A stretch of DNA of 64,000 nucleotides from Bacteroidota bacterium (GTDB taxonomy: Bacteria; Bacteroidota; Ignavibacteria; Ignavibacteriales; Melioribacteraceae), in assembly GCA_018818065.1 (NCBI GenBank), contig JAHISV010000012.1, forward strand, positions 124,001 through 188,000. The letters run 5' to 3'. Positions within the stretch are counted from its first letter, which is position 1; each line of letters starts with the position of its first letter. Below are positions 53,269-61,821 of the stretch, piece after piece. The position numbers were made by a program, and so were the translations under genes. The notes beneath the pieces were generated by a model, which was not told the DNA's origin, did not search any database, and saw only the letters and a list, made by a program, of their open reading frames with translations.

Positions 53269-54251
53269 TAAACCAACTGCTCCCACAAGAAATCTAAAAT
53301 TGGTTGAAGTCCTTCTCTGGACATAGCGCTAAAAATAAAAATCGGCCCGTCATAGCCCACAATTTTTTTCTCTTTCAATTCGGCAAGCTCCTCTTCGGTG
53401 AGTAAATCCGATTTCGAAAAGGCTAATAGCTTCTTTTTGGCTGCTAACACCGGGCTGTAGTTTTCCAATTCTTTAAGCAGCGTATCATACTGTTCCTGAG
53501 TGTCTTCCGTAAAAACATCTATCAGTAATAAAAGAATCTTTGTTCTCTCTATATGTCTTAGAAACTGATGTCCAAGCCCTTTACCCAAATGAGCTCCTTC
53601 AATAATTCCAGGTATATCTGCCACGGTAAAACTTTTATACTCTTTATAGTTAACAATACCCAGGTTAGGTTTTAAGGTAGTAAATGGATAATCCGCAATT
53701 TTGGGTTTGGCGGCAGAAATAACAGAAATAAGAGTAGATTTTCCTGCATTTGGAAATCCAACAAGTCCAACATCAGCAATCAGTTTTAATTCAAGCTCAA
53801 TGTCCATTCCCATTCCGGGTCTGCCTAACTCTGCAGAACGTGGTGCCTGATTGGTAGATGTAGCAAACTTGCTATTCCCTCTACCTCCATTGCCTCCACG
53901 TACAATAAAATATTCTTTGCCTGCTTCGCTGCAATCGCAAATCAATTCTTTTGTCTCATAGTTCTTCACTAATGTTCCAGGGGGAATTCTGATGATTATA
54001 TCTTCACCATTTCTTCCATCTTTTTGTGAAGTACCGCCGGGCTTACCATCCTCGGCCATATATTTCTTGTTATACCTAAAATCAAGAAGAGTAAATAAAT
54101 TGCTATCCGGTACAAATATAACATTTCCTCCTCGTCCTCCATCACCACCGGCTGGTCCCCCTTTAGGAACAAATTTTTCCCTTCTAAAAGCAACTGCACC
54201 ATCACCACCATCACCAGCTTTTACATATATTTTCGAATAGTCTATAAACAT
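53268..54251 (-). CDS. obgE: GTPase ObgE/CgtA
   Basis: A 327-residue Obg GTPase. The glycine-rich Obg fold (FIDYSKIYVKAGDGGDGAVA, later GRGNSKFATSTNQAPR) occupies ~1-158. The G-domain has G1 GFPNAGKST, G3 DIPG, and the NKxD-like FSKSD. It lacks the variable C-terminal extension of longer members. It assists 50S assembly and stress signalling. Just 2 nt separate it from the acidic-protein gene. Confidence 0.95.
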   Translation of the reverse strand: MFIDYSKIYVKAGDGGDGAVAFRREKFVPKGGPAGGDGGRGGNVIFVPDSNLFTLLDFRYNKKYMAEDGKPGGTSQKDGRNGEDIIIRIPPGTLVKNYETKELICDCSEAGKEYFIVRGGNGGRGNSKFATSTNQAPRSAELGRPGMGMDIELELKLIADVGLVGFPNAGKSTLISVISAAKPKIADYPFTTLKPNLGIVNYKEYKSFTVADIPGIIEGAHLGKGLGHQFLRHIERTKILLLLIDVFTEDTQEQYDTLLKELENYSPVLAAKKKLLAFSKSDLLTEEELAELKEKKIVGYDGPIFIFSAMSREGLQPILDFLWEQLV

Positions 54252-54253
54252 TA

Positions 54254-55951
54254 TTAATCCATTTTATTAAAATAATCCAATACCACCGATTTCAAAGCCT
54301 CAGCTTCTTTTGAGTTTGAATCGACATGGTTGGTTTCAAAAACTTTGTTAAGGGAAAGAACTGCTTCATCATAATTCTGCATCTTACAGGCAGTCTCAAT
54401 GGTATGAGCAAAATCTTCCATATCATAATCAAAAATCACTTCTATAACATTCGTAAGGTTTCTGTTTTCCAGAAGGTCAGAAATGTCAATTGAAGAATTA
54501 GAAGAATCATACTCTACTTTATCTGCATCTAAAACATTATCACCTGATTGATCTTCAATGTTTTTTCCACTGGATTCATCAATAAGTTCTGCATTTAAAT
54601 AATCATCTGCCATTTTGTTCTCTTCTACCAGGTCATTAAGCACCTTGTCAATTTCTTTTTCATTATCAGTTTCTTCCAATTCTTCTTCCAGTTCATCAAA
54701 TAACCCTAAATTTTCATTGCCTGGCTCAGTTTGTTTATCTATCTCCACATCATCCCTATTATCTTCTTCTACCAGCCCGGTTTCATCTGTCTTATCAACC
54801 ACATCTAAATCGCTATCCAACTGAGCATCTTCAAAATTCATAACCGGAATTTCCGGTTCATCAAAATCCAAATTTGTCTCTGCATCTAGAAGCTGAAATG
54901 CCTTATCTTCAATTTCGTCAACTACTGCTCCTTCCTCACTAACAAACATGGGTTCATCAACTTCCAATTCAACTTTCTGAGCAATAACTAAGTCCTCTTC
55001 GGATTCTTCAACCATTCCCGGTTCTTCTTCACTGTCACTTTCCTCAGCATCAAGTTCGCCAGACTCTTCAATCATTCCCTCTTCAGTTTCCAATCCTTCT
55101 AAAAGGTCTTCTTTCGCTTCAATTACTTCTTCTGATTCTACCTCTTCTCTAAGTCCTGTCTTAAGTGCAGTATCATCTACTTCTTCAGTTTTTGAAGAGA
55201 GAACTTCTTCAAAAGCTTTGATGTATTCTGAGAATCCAATCTGTTTGTCTTCGCTATTAAAGCTTTTTCTAAATTTATCCAGGTAGGCAGGAAGTTTCTT
55301 TTCTTCAAGAAAATGTTCTACTGTTTTAAATGGAATAATTCCTCTTCCTGAATTATCGCCAATGCTAAAAAAATCAACCATTGACTTGAGTGAATTCTGC
55401 ACAATCGTTCTCTGGTTTGATTCAACGGCCAAATTGTCAATTTTATTGATCAATTCCGTAAATTCTTCTTCGTTTATTGAAAGAATCTTTTTTCTGTTTA
55501 TATAAGAAACAATTATCCTTCTTATATAACCATAATAGTAAAGGTAATTTAGTATCTGTTTTATCTCAGTTGTGTTTTTATGGTTCTCGTCGTCAAAAAT
55601 AAATTTAGTTAGTGCCCACCTTGGTCTGGCGAGAAAATTTACCGTGAAAGATGAAGCGTGAAGGACTAATTTACTCATGTAGTCCAGAGAAAAACGCTTT
55701 GTCCTTTTAATCTCGTCGCCAACCAAAACAAAATGTTGTTGAATTTTTTCGCCACTATAGTCAAAAATTGAATTGCTTAAAATTTTCTGCCTGTCTTCAA
55801 AAATGAGATAATCAATATCAGCCGATATATACTGCAGGATAGCAGGATGAATATTTGCAGATAAAAGCTGCTCATAGGTAACAAAGTTGCCCAACTTTTT
55901 AACTTCATTAACATTGAAGTCATAAATGAACTTAATTTCCTTCTTAAACAT
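54254..55951 (-). CDS. large acidic protein, unknown family
   Basis: A 565-residue protein in two parts. Residues 1-~255 are a globular, mostly helical region (FIYDFNVNEVKKLGNFVTY onward) with no family I recognise. Residues ~255-490 are a low-complexity, Glu/Asp-rich stretch with many Glu-Glu-Ser and Asp-Leu repeats. The last ~70 residues are again helical (NVIEVIFDYDMEDFAHTIE). No signal peptide. It lies 2 nt upstream of obgE and is probably co-transcribed, so a role in ribosome or chaperone-like binding is possible but unproven. Confidence 0.6.
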   Translation of the reverse strand: MFKKEIKFIYDFNVNEVKKLGNFVTYEQLLSANIHPAILQYISADIDYLIFEDRQKILSNSIFDYSGEKIQQHFVLVGDEIKRTKRFSLDYMSKLVLHASSFTVNFLARPRWALTKFIFDDENHKNTTEIKQILNYLYYYGYIRRIIVSYINRKKILSINEEEFTELINKIDNLAVESNQRTIVQNSLKSMVDFFSIGDNSGRGIIPFKTVEHFLEEKKLPAYLDKFRKSFNSEDKQIGFSEYIKAFEEVLSSKTEEVDDTALKTGLREEVESEEVIEAKEDLLEGLETEEGMIEESGELDAEESDSEEEPGMVEESEEDLVIAQKVELEVDEPMFVSEEGAVVDEIEDKAFQLLDAETNLDFDEPEIPVMNFEDAQLDSDLDVVDKTDETGLVEEDNRDDVEIDKQTEPGNENLGLFDELEEELEETDNEKEIDKVLNDLVEENKMADDYLNAELIDESSGKNIEDQSGDNVLDADKVEYDSSNSSIDISDLLENRNLTNVIEVIFDYDMEDFAHTIETACKMQNYDEAVLSLNKVFETNHVDSNSKEAEALKSVVLDYFNKMD

Positions 55952-56020
55952 CTCATTTTCTCGTTTTTATTAGGTATTGTTACCAGACTTAAGGTATAAG
56001 TATAACGAAATGACAAAAAA

Positions 56021-56050
56021 AAATCCCGATTTAATTATAATCGGGATTTT
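56021..56050 (-). terminator. Rho-independent terminator after sdhB
   Basis: AAATCCCGATT and AATCGGGATTT form a hairpin at 56021-56049. On the minus strand a U-tract follows (A-run before 56021 on plus). It ends the sdhCAB transcript. Confidence 0.85.
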
Positions 56051-56076
56051 AAAGGAAAAGTTTCTTAATTCTAAAC

Positions 56077-56835
56077 TTATTCGCCTTTTATGTTCGACAT
56101 AAAAAAATCGCGATTCATTCTGGCAATATTTTTTACTGAAATAAGTTTAGGACATTCAGCTTCGCAAGCGTATGTATTAGTACAAGCTCCAAAACCCATT
56201 TCATCCATAACTTTTACCATTTTTTGGACACGTACATATTTTTCCGGCTGCCCTTGAGGAAGCAAAGAATACTGCGATACTTTAGCACCCACAAATAACA
56301 TTGCAGAAGCATTTTTACAAGCTGCTACACAAGCACCGCAACCAATACATTGCGCTGCATCCATAGAAAGTGAAGCAGTGTCCTTTGAAATTGGAATTGC
56401 ATTCCCATCCGGAACACCGCCGGTATTTACGGAAACAAATCCACCAGCCTGCATTATTTTTTCGAAAGCAGTTCTATCTACGACCAAATCTTTAATTATT
56501 GGAAAAGCTTTCGCCCTCCATGGTTCTATATAAATCGTATCACCATCTTTGTAATTTCGCATATGTACCTGACAGGTTGTAAGTCCCCGTAGTGGTCCAT
56601 GCGGACGTCCGTCTATAACCAATCCACAAGCTCCGCAAATACCTTCACGACAATCGCTCTCAATGGCTATTGGTTCTTGCCCTTGTTGTTCGAGTTGTTC
56701 ATTGAGTTCATCCAACATTTCCAGGAAAGAAGCATCCGGAGAAATGGCTATTGCGTAGTCGACAAATTTTCCGGCTGTATTTGGTCCGGCTTGTCGCCAA
56801 ATTTTCAGCTTCAGATTTAATTTATTCCCACTCAT
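56077..56835 (-). CDS. sdhB: succinate dehydrogenase/fumarate reductase iron-sulphur subunit
   Basis: A 252-residue protein carrying three iron-sulphur centres. The plant-type [2Fe-2S] site is [10 protein letters not shown], with a further Cys in TTCQVHM. The ferredoxin-like part has [15 protein letters not shown] and [15 protein letters not shown]. It passes electrons between the flavoprotein and quinone. The length and sequence match the Bacteroidota-type complex II. Its start overlaps the sdhA stop (TAATG). Confidence 0.95.
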   Translation of the reverse strand: MSGNKLNLKLKIWRQAGPNTAGKFVDYAIAISPDASFLEMLDELNEQLEQQGQEPIAIESDCREGICGACGLVIDGRPHGPLRGLTTCQVHMRNYKDGDTIYIEPWRAKAFPIIKDLVVDRTAFEKIMQAGGFVSVNTGGVPDGNAIPISKDTASLSMDAAQCIGCGACVAACKNASAMLFVGAKVSQYSLLPQGQPEKYVRVQKMVKVMDEMGFGACTNTYACEAECPKLISVKNIARMNRDFFMSNIKGE

Positions 56836-58745
56836 TATTTATAACTCCTCGTGGATGGTTTTACATATTCAAAAGTTAATGGTTCTTTCTGGAGATTCCA
56901 CTTCATTGACTCGTCAAATTCCCAGGCAGATACATAAGAAAATTCTTCATCATTACGCAATGCTTCACCTTCTTCAGTCTGATGTTCTTCTCTGAAGTGA
57001 GCACCGCAGGATTCTTCTCTTTGCAGAGCGTCAATAGCCATCAATTCACCAAGCTCAAGATAATCGGCTACTCTGCCAGCTCTTTCAACGCATTGATTGA
57101 AATCTTCATTCTTACCAACAACTTTAACATCTGTCCAGAATTCTTCCCTGAGGCTCTTAATCTGATCAATAGCTTCTTTCAAGCCTTTCTCGTTTCTAGC
57201 CATGCCAACTTTATCCCACAAAATTCTACCAAATTTTTTGTGGATCTGATCAACAGTCTGCTTACCATTTATAGAAAGCATTTTTTGCAAATTATCGGTA
57301 ACAGCTTTTTCTTCTTTCTTGAAAGCATCACTTTCAGAACTCATCAGATCAGGTTTATCGCCGGCAAGATAATTTGCAACAGTATAAGGTATTACAAAAT
57401 AACCATCAGCCAAACCTTGCATTAGAGCACTGGCTCCCAATCTATTACCACCATGGTCAGAGAAGTTAGCTTCGCCAAGTACAAATAAACCAGGTATAGT
57501 AGTCATTAAGTTATAATCCACCCATACACCACCCATTGTATAGTGAGGGGCAGGATAAATCTGCATAGGAACTTTATAAGGGTCAACGCCCATAATATTC
57601 TGATACATATCAAAGAGATTTCCGTACTTCTCTTCAATAGCTGGTTTACCAAGACGTTTGATAGAATCTTCAAAGTCGAGATAAACAGCATCTCCGCCAC
57701 TAACTCCTCTTCCTTCATCACAGACTTCTTTTGCGCTTCTGGAAGAAATATCACGTGGAGAAAGGTTGCCAAATGAAGGGTATTTTCTCTCTAAGTAATA
57801 GTCTCTTTCTGATTCGGCAATATCACCGGGGGCACGCATATCTTTTTCTGTTTTCGATACCCAGATACGCCCGTCATTTCTAAGACTTTCACTCATCAAC
57901 GTAAGTTTAGATTGATTTTCACCATGCACAGGCAAACAAGTAGGATGTATCTGTACAAAGGATGGATTTGCAAATAAAGCACCTTTCTTGTGTGCCCTCC
58001 AGGCGGCAGAACCATTACAATTCTTACCACTAGTCGATAAAAAATAGGCGTTTGCATAACCACCAGTGCATAATAGCACAGCGTGGGCAGAATGACTTTC
58101 CATTTCACCAGTTACCAGGTTTCTACAAACAATACCTCGGGCAATGCCATCATCAACAACAAGTCCCAGCATTTCACGACGAGTGTATTCAGTAACTTTA
58201 CCTAATCCAACCTGGCGAACTAAAGCACTATAAGCGCCAAGAAGAAGTTGCTGCCCTGTTTGTCCGCGGGCGTAAAAAGTACGCGAAACTTGTGCTCCGC
58301 CAAAAGACCTGTTATCAAGTGTGCCGCCATATTCACGAGCAAATGGAACACCCTGAGCCACGCATTGATCAATGATAGCATTACTAACTTCAGCAAGACG
58401 ATGAACATTTGCCTCGCGTGATCTGTAATCCCCTCCCTTTACAGTATCATAAAACAACCTGTAAACCGAGTCGCCATCATTCTGATAATTCTTAGCGGCA
58501 TTGATACCACCTTGTGCCGAGATGCTATGCGCTCTTCTGGCACTATCATGAAAGGTAAAGACTTTAACATTATATCCAAGTTCCCCTAGCGAGGCGGCTG
58601 CAGATGCACCAGCCAGACCGGTTCCAACAACAATAATGTCGTATTTTCTTTTGTTTGCCGGATTAACCAGCTTCATATCAAACTTGTGATTATTCCATTT
58701 ATTCTCAATTGAGCCTTCAGGAATTTTTGAATTCAACTTTGTCAT
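56835..58745 (-). CDS. sdhA: succinate dehydrogenase/fumarate reductase flavoprotein subunit
   Basis: A 636-residue FAD-binding subunit. The dinucleotide fold [19 protein letters not shown] is followed by the covalent-FAD His site [13 protein letters not shown]. Substrate-binding motifs HPTCLP and [10 protein letters not shown] are present, and the catalytic Arg lies in GRLGASAL-like [11 protein letters not shown]. It oxidises succinate or reduces fumarate; direction cannot be told from sequence. Overlaps sdhC by 1 nt (TAATG). Confidence 0.95.
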   Translation of the reverse strand: MTKLNSKIPEGSIENKWNNHKFDMKLVNPANKRKYDIIVVGTGLAGASAAASLGELGYNVKVFTFHDSARRAHSISAQGGINAAKNYQNDGDSVYRLFYDTVKGGDYRSREANVHRLAEVSNAIIDQCVAQGVPFAREYGGTLDNRSFGGAQVSRTFYARGQTGQQLLLGAYSALVRQVGLGKVTEYTRREMLGLVVDDGIARGIVCRNLVTGEMESHSAHAVLLCTGGYANAYFLSTSGKNCNGSAAWRAHKKGALFANPSFVQIHPTCLPVHGENQSKLTLMSESLRNDGRIWVSKTEKDMRAPGDIAESERDYYLERKYPSFGNLSPRDISSRSAKEVCDEGRGVSGGDAVYLDFEDSIKRLGKPAIEEKYGNLFDMYQNIMGVDPYKVPMQIYPAPHYTMGGVWVDYNLMTTIPGLFVLGEANFSDHGGNRLGASALMQGLADGYFVIPYTVANYLAGDKPDLMSSESDAFKKEEKAVTDNLQKMLSINGKQTVDQIHKKFGRILWDKVGMARNEKGLKEAIDQIKSLREEFWTDVKVVGKNEDFNQCVERAGRVADYLELGELMAIDALQREESCGAHFREEHQTEEGEALRNDEEFSYVSAWEFDESMKWNLQKEPLTFEYVKPSTRSYK

Positions 58746-59398
58746 TAGTTACCTCCCAACAGATAATAGATAGGTATTGAGCCAAAGCCAATTGCCATTA
58801 AAAGGGTATAAATCAAACCAACTGCTTTAATGATAGGAAAATATTTTGAGTTGTTCCACCCGAAGGTTTGGAATGCACTTTGGAAACCATGATTAAGATG
58901 ATACGCCAACAATGAACAGGCAATAATATAAAAAATACTGTAGAGGGGAATATGAAACCAGCCAACCACAATATCATATAATGTTAAACTTGTTGTGTGG
59001 AAATTGTACGGGTACCAAAAATGAGCAAGATGAAAAACCAAAAATATAAATATTATACTTCCCGAGACCAGAGTAGTACGGGAGAAAACATCACTGTTTT
59101 GTGATCCTGCATTTACTGCATACCTTCCTGGTCTTGCTTTTTTATTTGCAATCCAGAGGCGTAGTCCATACAGAATGTGAATGAAAAATCCCAGAGCCAA
59201 CACTAACTCAATCACGCGGACGATAGGTTTAACTGATGAAAGTACAGCAACATAAGCATTGAAAGCCTCTTTACCAGCGTAAAGTTGTAAGTTCCCTATG
59301 AGGTGAATCACCAAAAAAATGATCAGGAAAATACCGGTAAGGGCCATTAAATACTTCTTTCCAATTGATGAAGATAAGCTTCTTGTAAGCCAGCCCAT
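58745..59398 (-). CDS. sdhC: succinate dehydrogenase cytochrome b subunit
   Basis: A 217-residue membrane anchor with five hydrophobic segments. It shows the single-chain cytochrome b558 type: [20 protein letters not shown], then [18 protein letters not shown], with haem-ligand His residues in VIHLIGN, HILYGL, FHLAHFW and YHLNHGF. It anchors sdhAB and holds haem b. Single-subunit anchors are typical of Bacteroidota. It starts the sdhCAB operon. Confidence 0.92.
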   Translation of the reverse strand: MGWLTRSLSSSIGKKYLMALTGIFLIIFLVIHLIGNLQLYAGKEAFNAYVAVLSSVKPIVRVIELVLALGFFIHILYGLRLWIANKKARPGRYAVNAGSQNSDVFSRTTLVSGSIIFIFLVFHLAHFWYPYNFHTTSLTLYDIVVGWFHIPLYSIFYIIACSLLAYHLNHGFQSAFQTFGWNNSKYFPIIKAVGLIYTLLMAIGFGSIPIYYLLGGN

Positions 59399-59736
59399 TA
59401 AGATCCTCCTCCCTTAAATCGGTTTATAGTTTGTTATTTGTGAATTTTTAATTTGGAGTGTTACATTAGATATATTACTATTGAGGAAAGGCATAAATTC
59501 AGTTTTTACCTAATTTGTTGAATTTGTTATTCGAGCTTCAAAATAAGATTATTATGAAAGATTTCAAAGAAAAATGAACTTTTGTTTCAATCTATTTAAT
59601 TATTTTTTTTTTGTTTCCCTACATTGTTATAATAATTAAAAAAGGAATATTTATTTTCGATAATATATTGATTAAAGAATGAAAACTGACCCCTGATTTA
59701 TAGATTACAAGCAAGATAAAATTTTTTGAGGTATAA
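59399..59736. other. intergenic between divergent sdhC and chemoreceptor genes
   Basis: A 338-bp AT-rich spacer with T- and A-runs near 59600-59660. It should carry promoters for both directions, but I could not place a convincing -35/-10 pair. No gene or strong hairpin seen. Confidence 0.4.
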
Positions 59737-61143
59737 ATGCATGATTCCAAGGAACCAGGTTTGTCAAACCACTCGCTACGAGCTTTTTTTATTGTCGCAA
59801 TAATTTCATTTCTAATACCAATTGCCGCTTTTTATTTTTCAACATCCGAACTCAACTTCTCTTCGGGATTTTGGATGGTTCTTTTCATTGGAGTTTTGGG
59901 ATTATTAGCGATTACTTTTCGTCTAAATAAAAAGCTCTCTACACCACTCGAAAAAATCATCGCCCTAATTGCTAAGAACAGCATTATTGGCAACAAATTT
60001 GAAAGCCTTGGTCCCGAAAATATTGCGGAAGCAATTTCTTTGATAATCCATAATTCCAAAAGTGAATTGGATTCGCAATTATCTCAGATTGATGAAATGA
60101 AGCGAAAAGTTGAAACAACCGAGACGGAATTGGAAGCATACCGTAAATTCGTCGTTGGTCGTATTAATGTAATGATCGACAAAATGCAAAAATTTACCAA
60201 TGGCGACTTAACTGTACAATTAAAGAATGATGAGTCCGGTGAAATTGGAGAGTTGTTTTCAAGCTTCAACATTGCGGTAGATTATATGAAACAAATGATT
60301 CTTCTTGTTTCCGAATCGGTCGAATCCACAGCCAGATCCAGCGAGCAAATATCTGCAAGCTCCGAAGAAATGGCAGCCGGGGCAGCTGAGCAAAGCGCGC
60401 AATCTAACGAAGTTGCCTCCGCAGTTGATGAAATGACAAACACCATAATGGAAACAACGAGAAATGTTCAAAAAGCAGCAGAGGCATCTCAGGTTGCCGG
60501 ACAAATTGCGCGAGAGGGTGGTAAAGTAGTTGAAGAAACCATAAACGGCATGAATCGTATTGCTTTAGTAGTTGAAGAGTCTGCAAAAACAATACAATTG
60601 TTAAGCAGGAGTAGCAATGAAATTGGTGAAATTATTCAGGTAATAAATGAAATTGCTGATCAAACCAATTTATTGGCTCTTAATGCAGCCATTGAGGCAG
60701 CTCGCGCTGGCGAATCAGGAAGAGGGTTTGCAGTTGTTGCTGACGAAGTAAGAAAGTTATCTGAAAGAACTGCCAATGCAACAAAGCAAATATCAGGAAT
60801 GATAAACCAAATACAGAAGGATTCTGCAGAAGCTGTAAAAACAATTCTTGAGGGACAGGAAGAAGTTGAAAATGGTAAGAGGCTTGCAAATAGATCCGGG
60901 GATTCACTAAAACAGATCATTACAGGAACCGAGGAAGTTGGAGAATTAGTAGGGAATGTTGCTGCTGCCAGTGAAGAACAATCAGCCGCCTCGGAAGAAA
61001 TTAGTAGTCACCTTGATACGATACGCGAGGTTACACATCAAAGTTCTTTAGGGGTTCAAAAAATAGCCCGCGCAGCAGAAGATTTGAATTCTCTAACTAA
61101 TAACCTGAGAGAACTTGTAAACCGATTTAGAGTTGATGAATGA
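59737..61143 (+). CDS. methyl-accepting chemotaxis protein lacking a periplasmic domain
   Basis: A 468-residue chemoreceptor. Two membrane helices (~16-32 and ~40-58) are separated by only a few residues, so there is no periplasmic ligand domain. A HAMP-like linker and coiled coil follow. The signalling domain peaks at [20 protein letters not shown] followed by [20 protein letters not shown], the conserved hairpin tip. It must sense a cytoplasmic or membrane cue. cheW follows 69 nt later. Confidence 0.92.
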   Translation: MHDSKEPGLSNHSLRAFFIVAIISFLIPIAAFYFSTSELNFSSGFWMVLFIGVLGLLAITFRLNKKLSTPLEKIIALIAKNSIIGNKFESLGPENIAEAISLIIHNSKSELDSQLSQIDEMKRKVETTETELEAYRKFVVGRINVMIDKMQKFTNGDLTVQLKNDESGEIGELFSSFNIAVDYMKQMILLVSESVESTARSSEQISASSEEMAAGAAEQSAQSNEVASAVDEMTNTIMETTRNVQKAAEASQVAGQIAREGGKVVEETINGMNRIALVVEESAKTIQLLSRSSNEIGEIIQVINEIADQTNLLALNAAIEAARAGESGRGFAVVADEVRKLSERTANATKQISGMINQIQKDSAEAVKTILEGQEEVENGKRLANRSGDSLKQIITGTEEVGELVGNVAAASEEQSAASEEISSHLDTIREVTHQSSLGVQKIARAAEDLNSLTNNLRELVNRFRVDE

Positions 61144-61212
61144 TTTTTTAGAGTAGATTGTTTTGTAAATAAAAATGAGTTAATTTATTGAAAATAATAT
61201 AAGGAGTGTTTC

Positions 61213-61701
61213 ATGAGTGAAGTAAAAGATCAAAGACAAGAATCCTCTGAAATTCTACAATTAGTTAGTTTTAAGATAGGTAATGAAGAGTTTGGCGTTA
61301 ATATCCTAAAAGTGCAGGAAATTAACAGAATGATGCAGATAACAAAAGTGCCAAATGCTCCAAATTTTGTGGATGGGGTTATTAATCTTAGGGGCAGAAT
61401 TATTCCAATTATAGATCTTAGAATTCGGCTTGGTATGCCAAAAAGAGAACAGGATAAAAGCACAAGAATTGTAGTTGTTGAACTGGAAGGGAAAACCATC
61501 GGATTTATTGTGGACGAGGTTAGCGAAGTTTTGCGAATCCCTGTTAGCATTACTGAGCCACCTCCACCAATGGTAGCTGGTATTAATGCTGATTACATAA
61601 CAGCTGTTGGGAAATTGGAAGATCGATTATTGATCTTGCTGGACATGGAAAAAATTCTATCTGAAAATGAATTGAATGCTTTGGATAAAACCAGAGAATA
61701 A
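61213..61701 (+). CDS. cheW: chemotaxis adaptor protein CheW
   Basis: A 162-residue CheW. It has LVSFKIGNEEFGVNILKVQE, then VDGVINLRGRIIPIIDLR, VVVELEGKTIGFIVDEVSE, and the late LLDMEKILS. It couples chemoreceptors to CheA. Downstream of the chemoreceptor with a good AAGGAG site. No cheA is visible in this window. Confidence 0.93.
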   Translation: MSEVKDQRQESSEILQLVSFKIGNEEFGVNILKVQEINRMMQITKVPNAPNFVDGVINLRGRIIPIIDLRIRLGMPKREQDKSTRIVVVELEGKTIGFIVDEVSEVLRIPVSITEPPPPMVAGINADYITAVGKLEDRLLILLDMEKILSENELNALDKTRE

Positions 61702-61716
61702 CGGAGAGCTAATTTA

Positions 61717-61758
61717 AAAAAAGCGATTTACTCATCCGATTGAGTAAATCGCTTTTTT
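61717..61758 (+). terminator. Rho-independent terminator after cheW
   Basis: AGCGATTTACTCA (61722-61734) pairs with TGAGTAAATCGCT (61741-61753), followed by a T-run. It ends the chemoreceptor-cheW transcript. Confidence 0.9.
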
Positions 61759-61821
61759 ATTATTATTAATTCTTATATTAATCTCTACACAGAATATTTG
61801 AATTGACGACACGGATCTTTA

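Noticed and set aside
60259..60920. Several long minus-strand frames opposite the chemoreceptor
   Set aside because: They have no start-site signals or protein-like features and mirror the codon pattern of the chemoreceptor gene.
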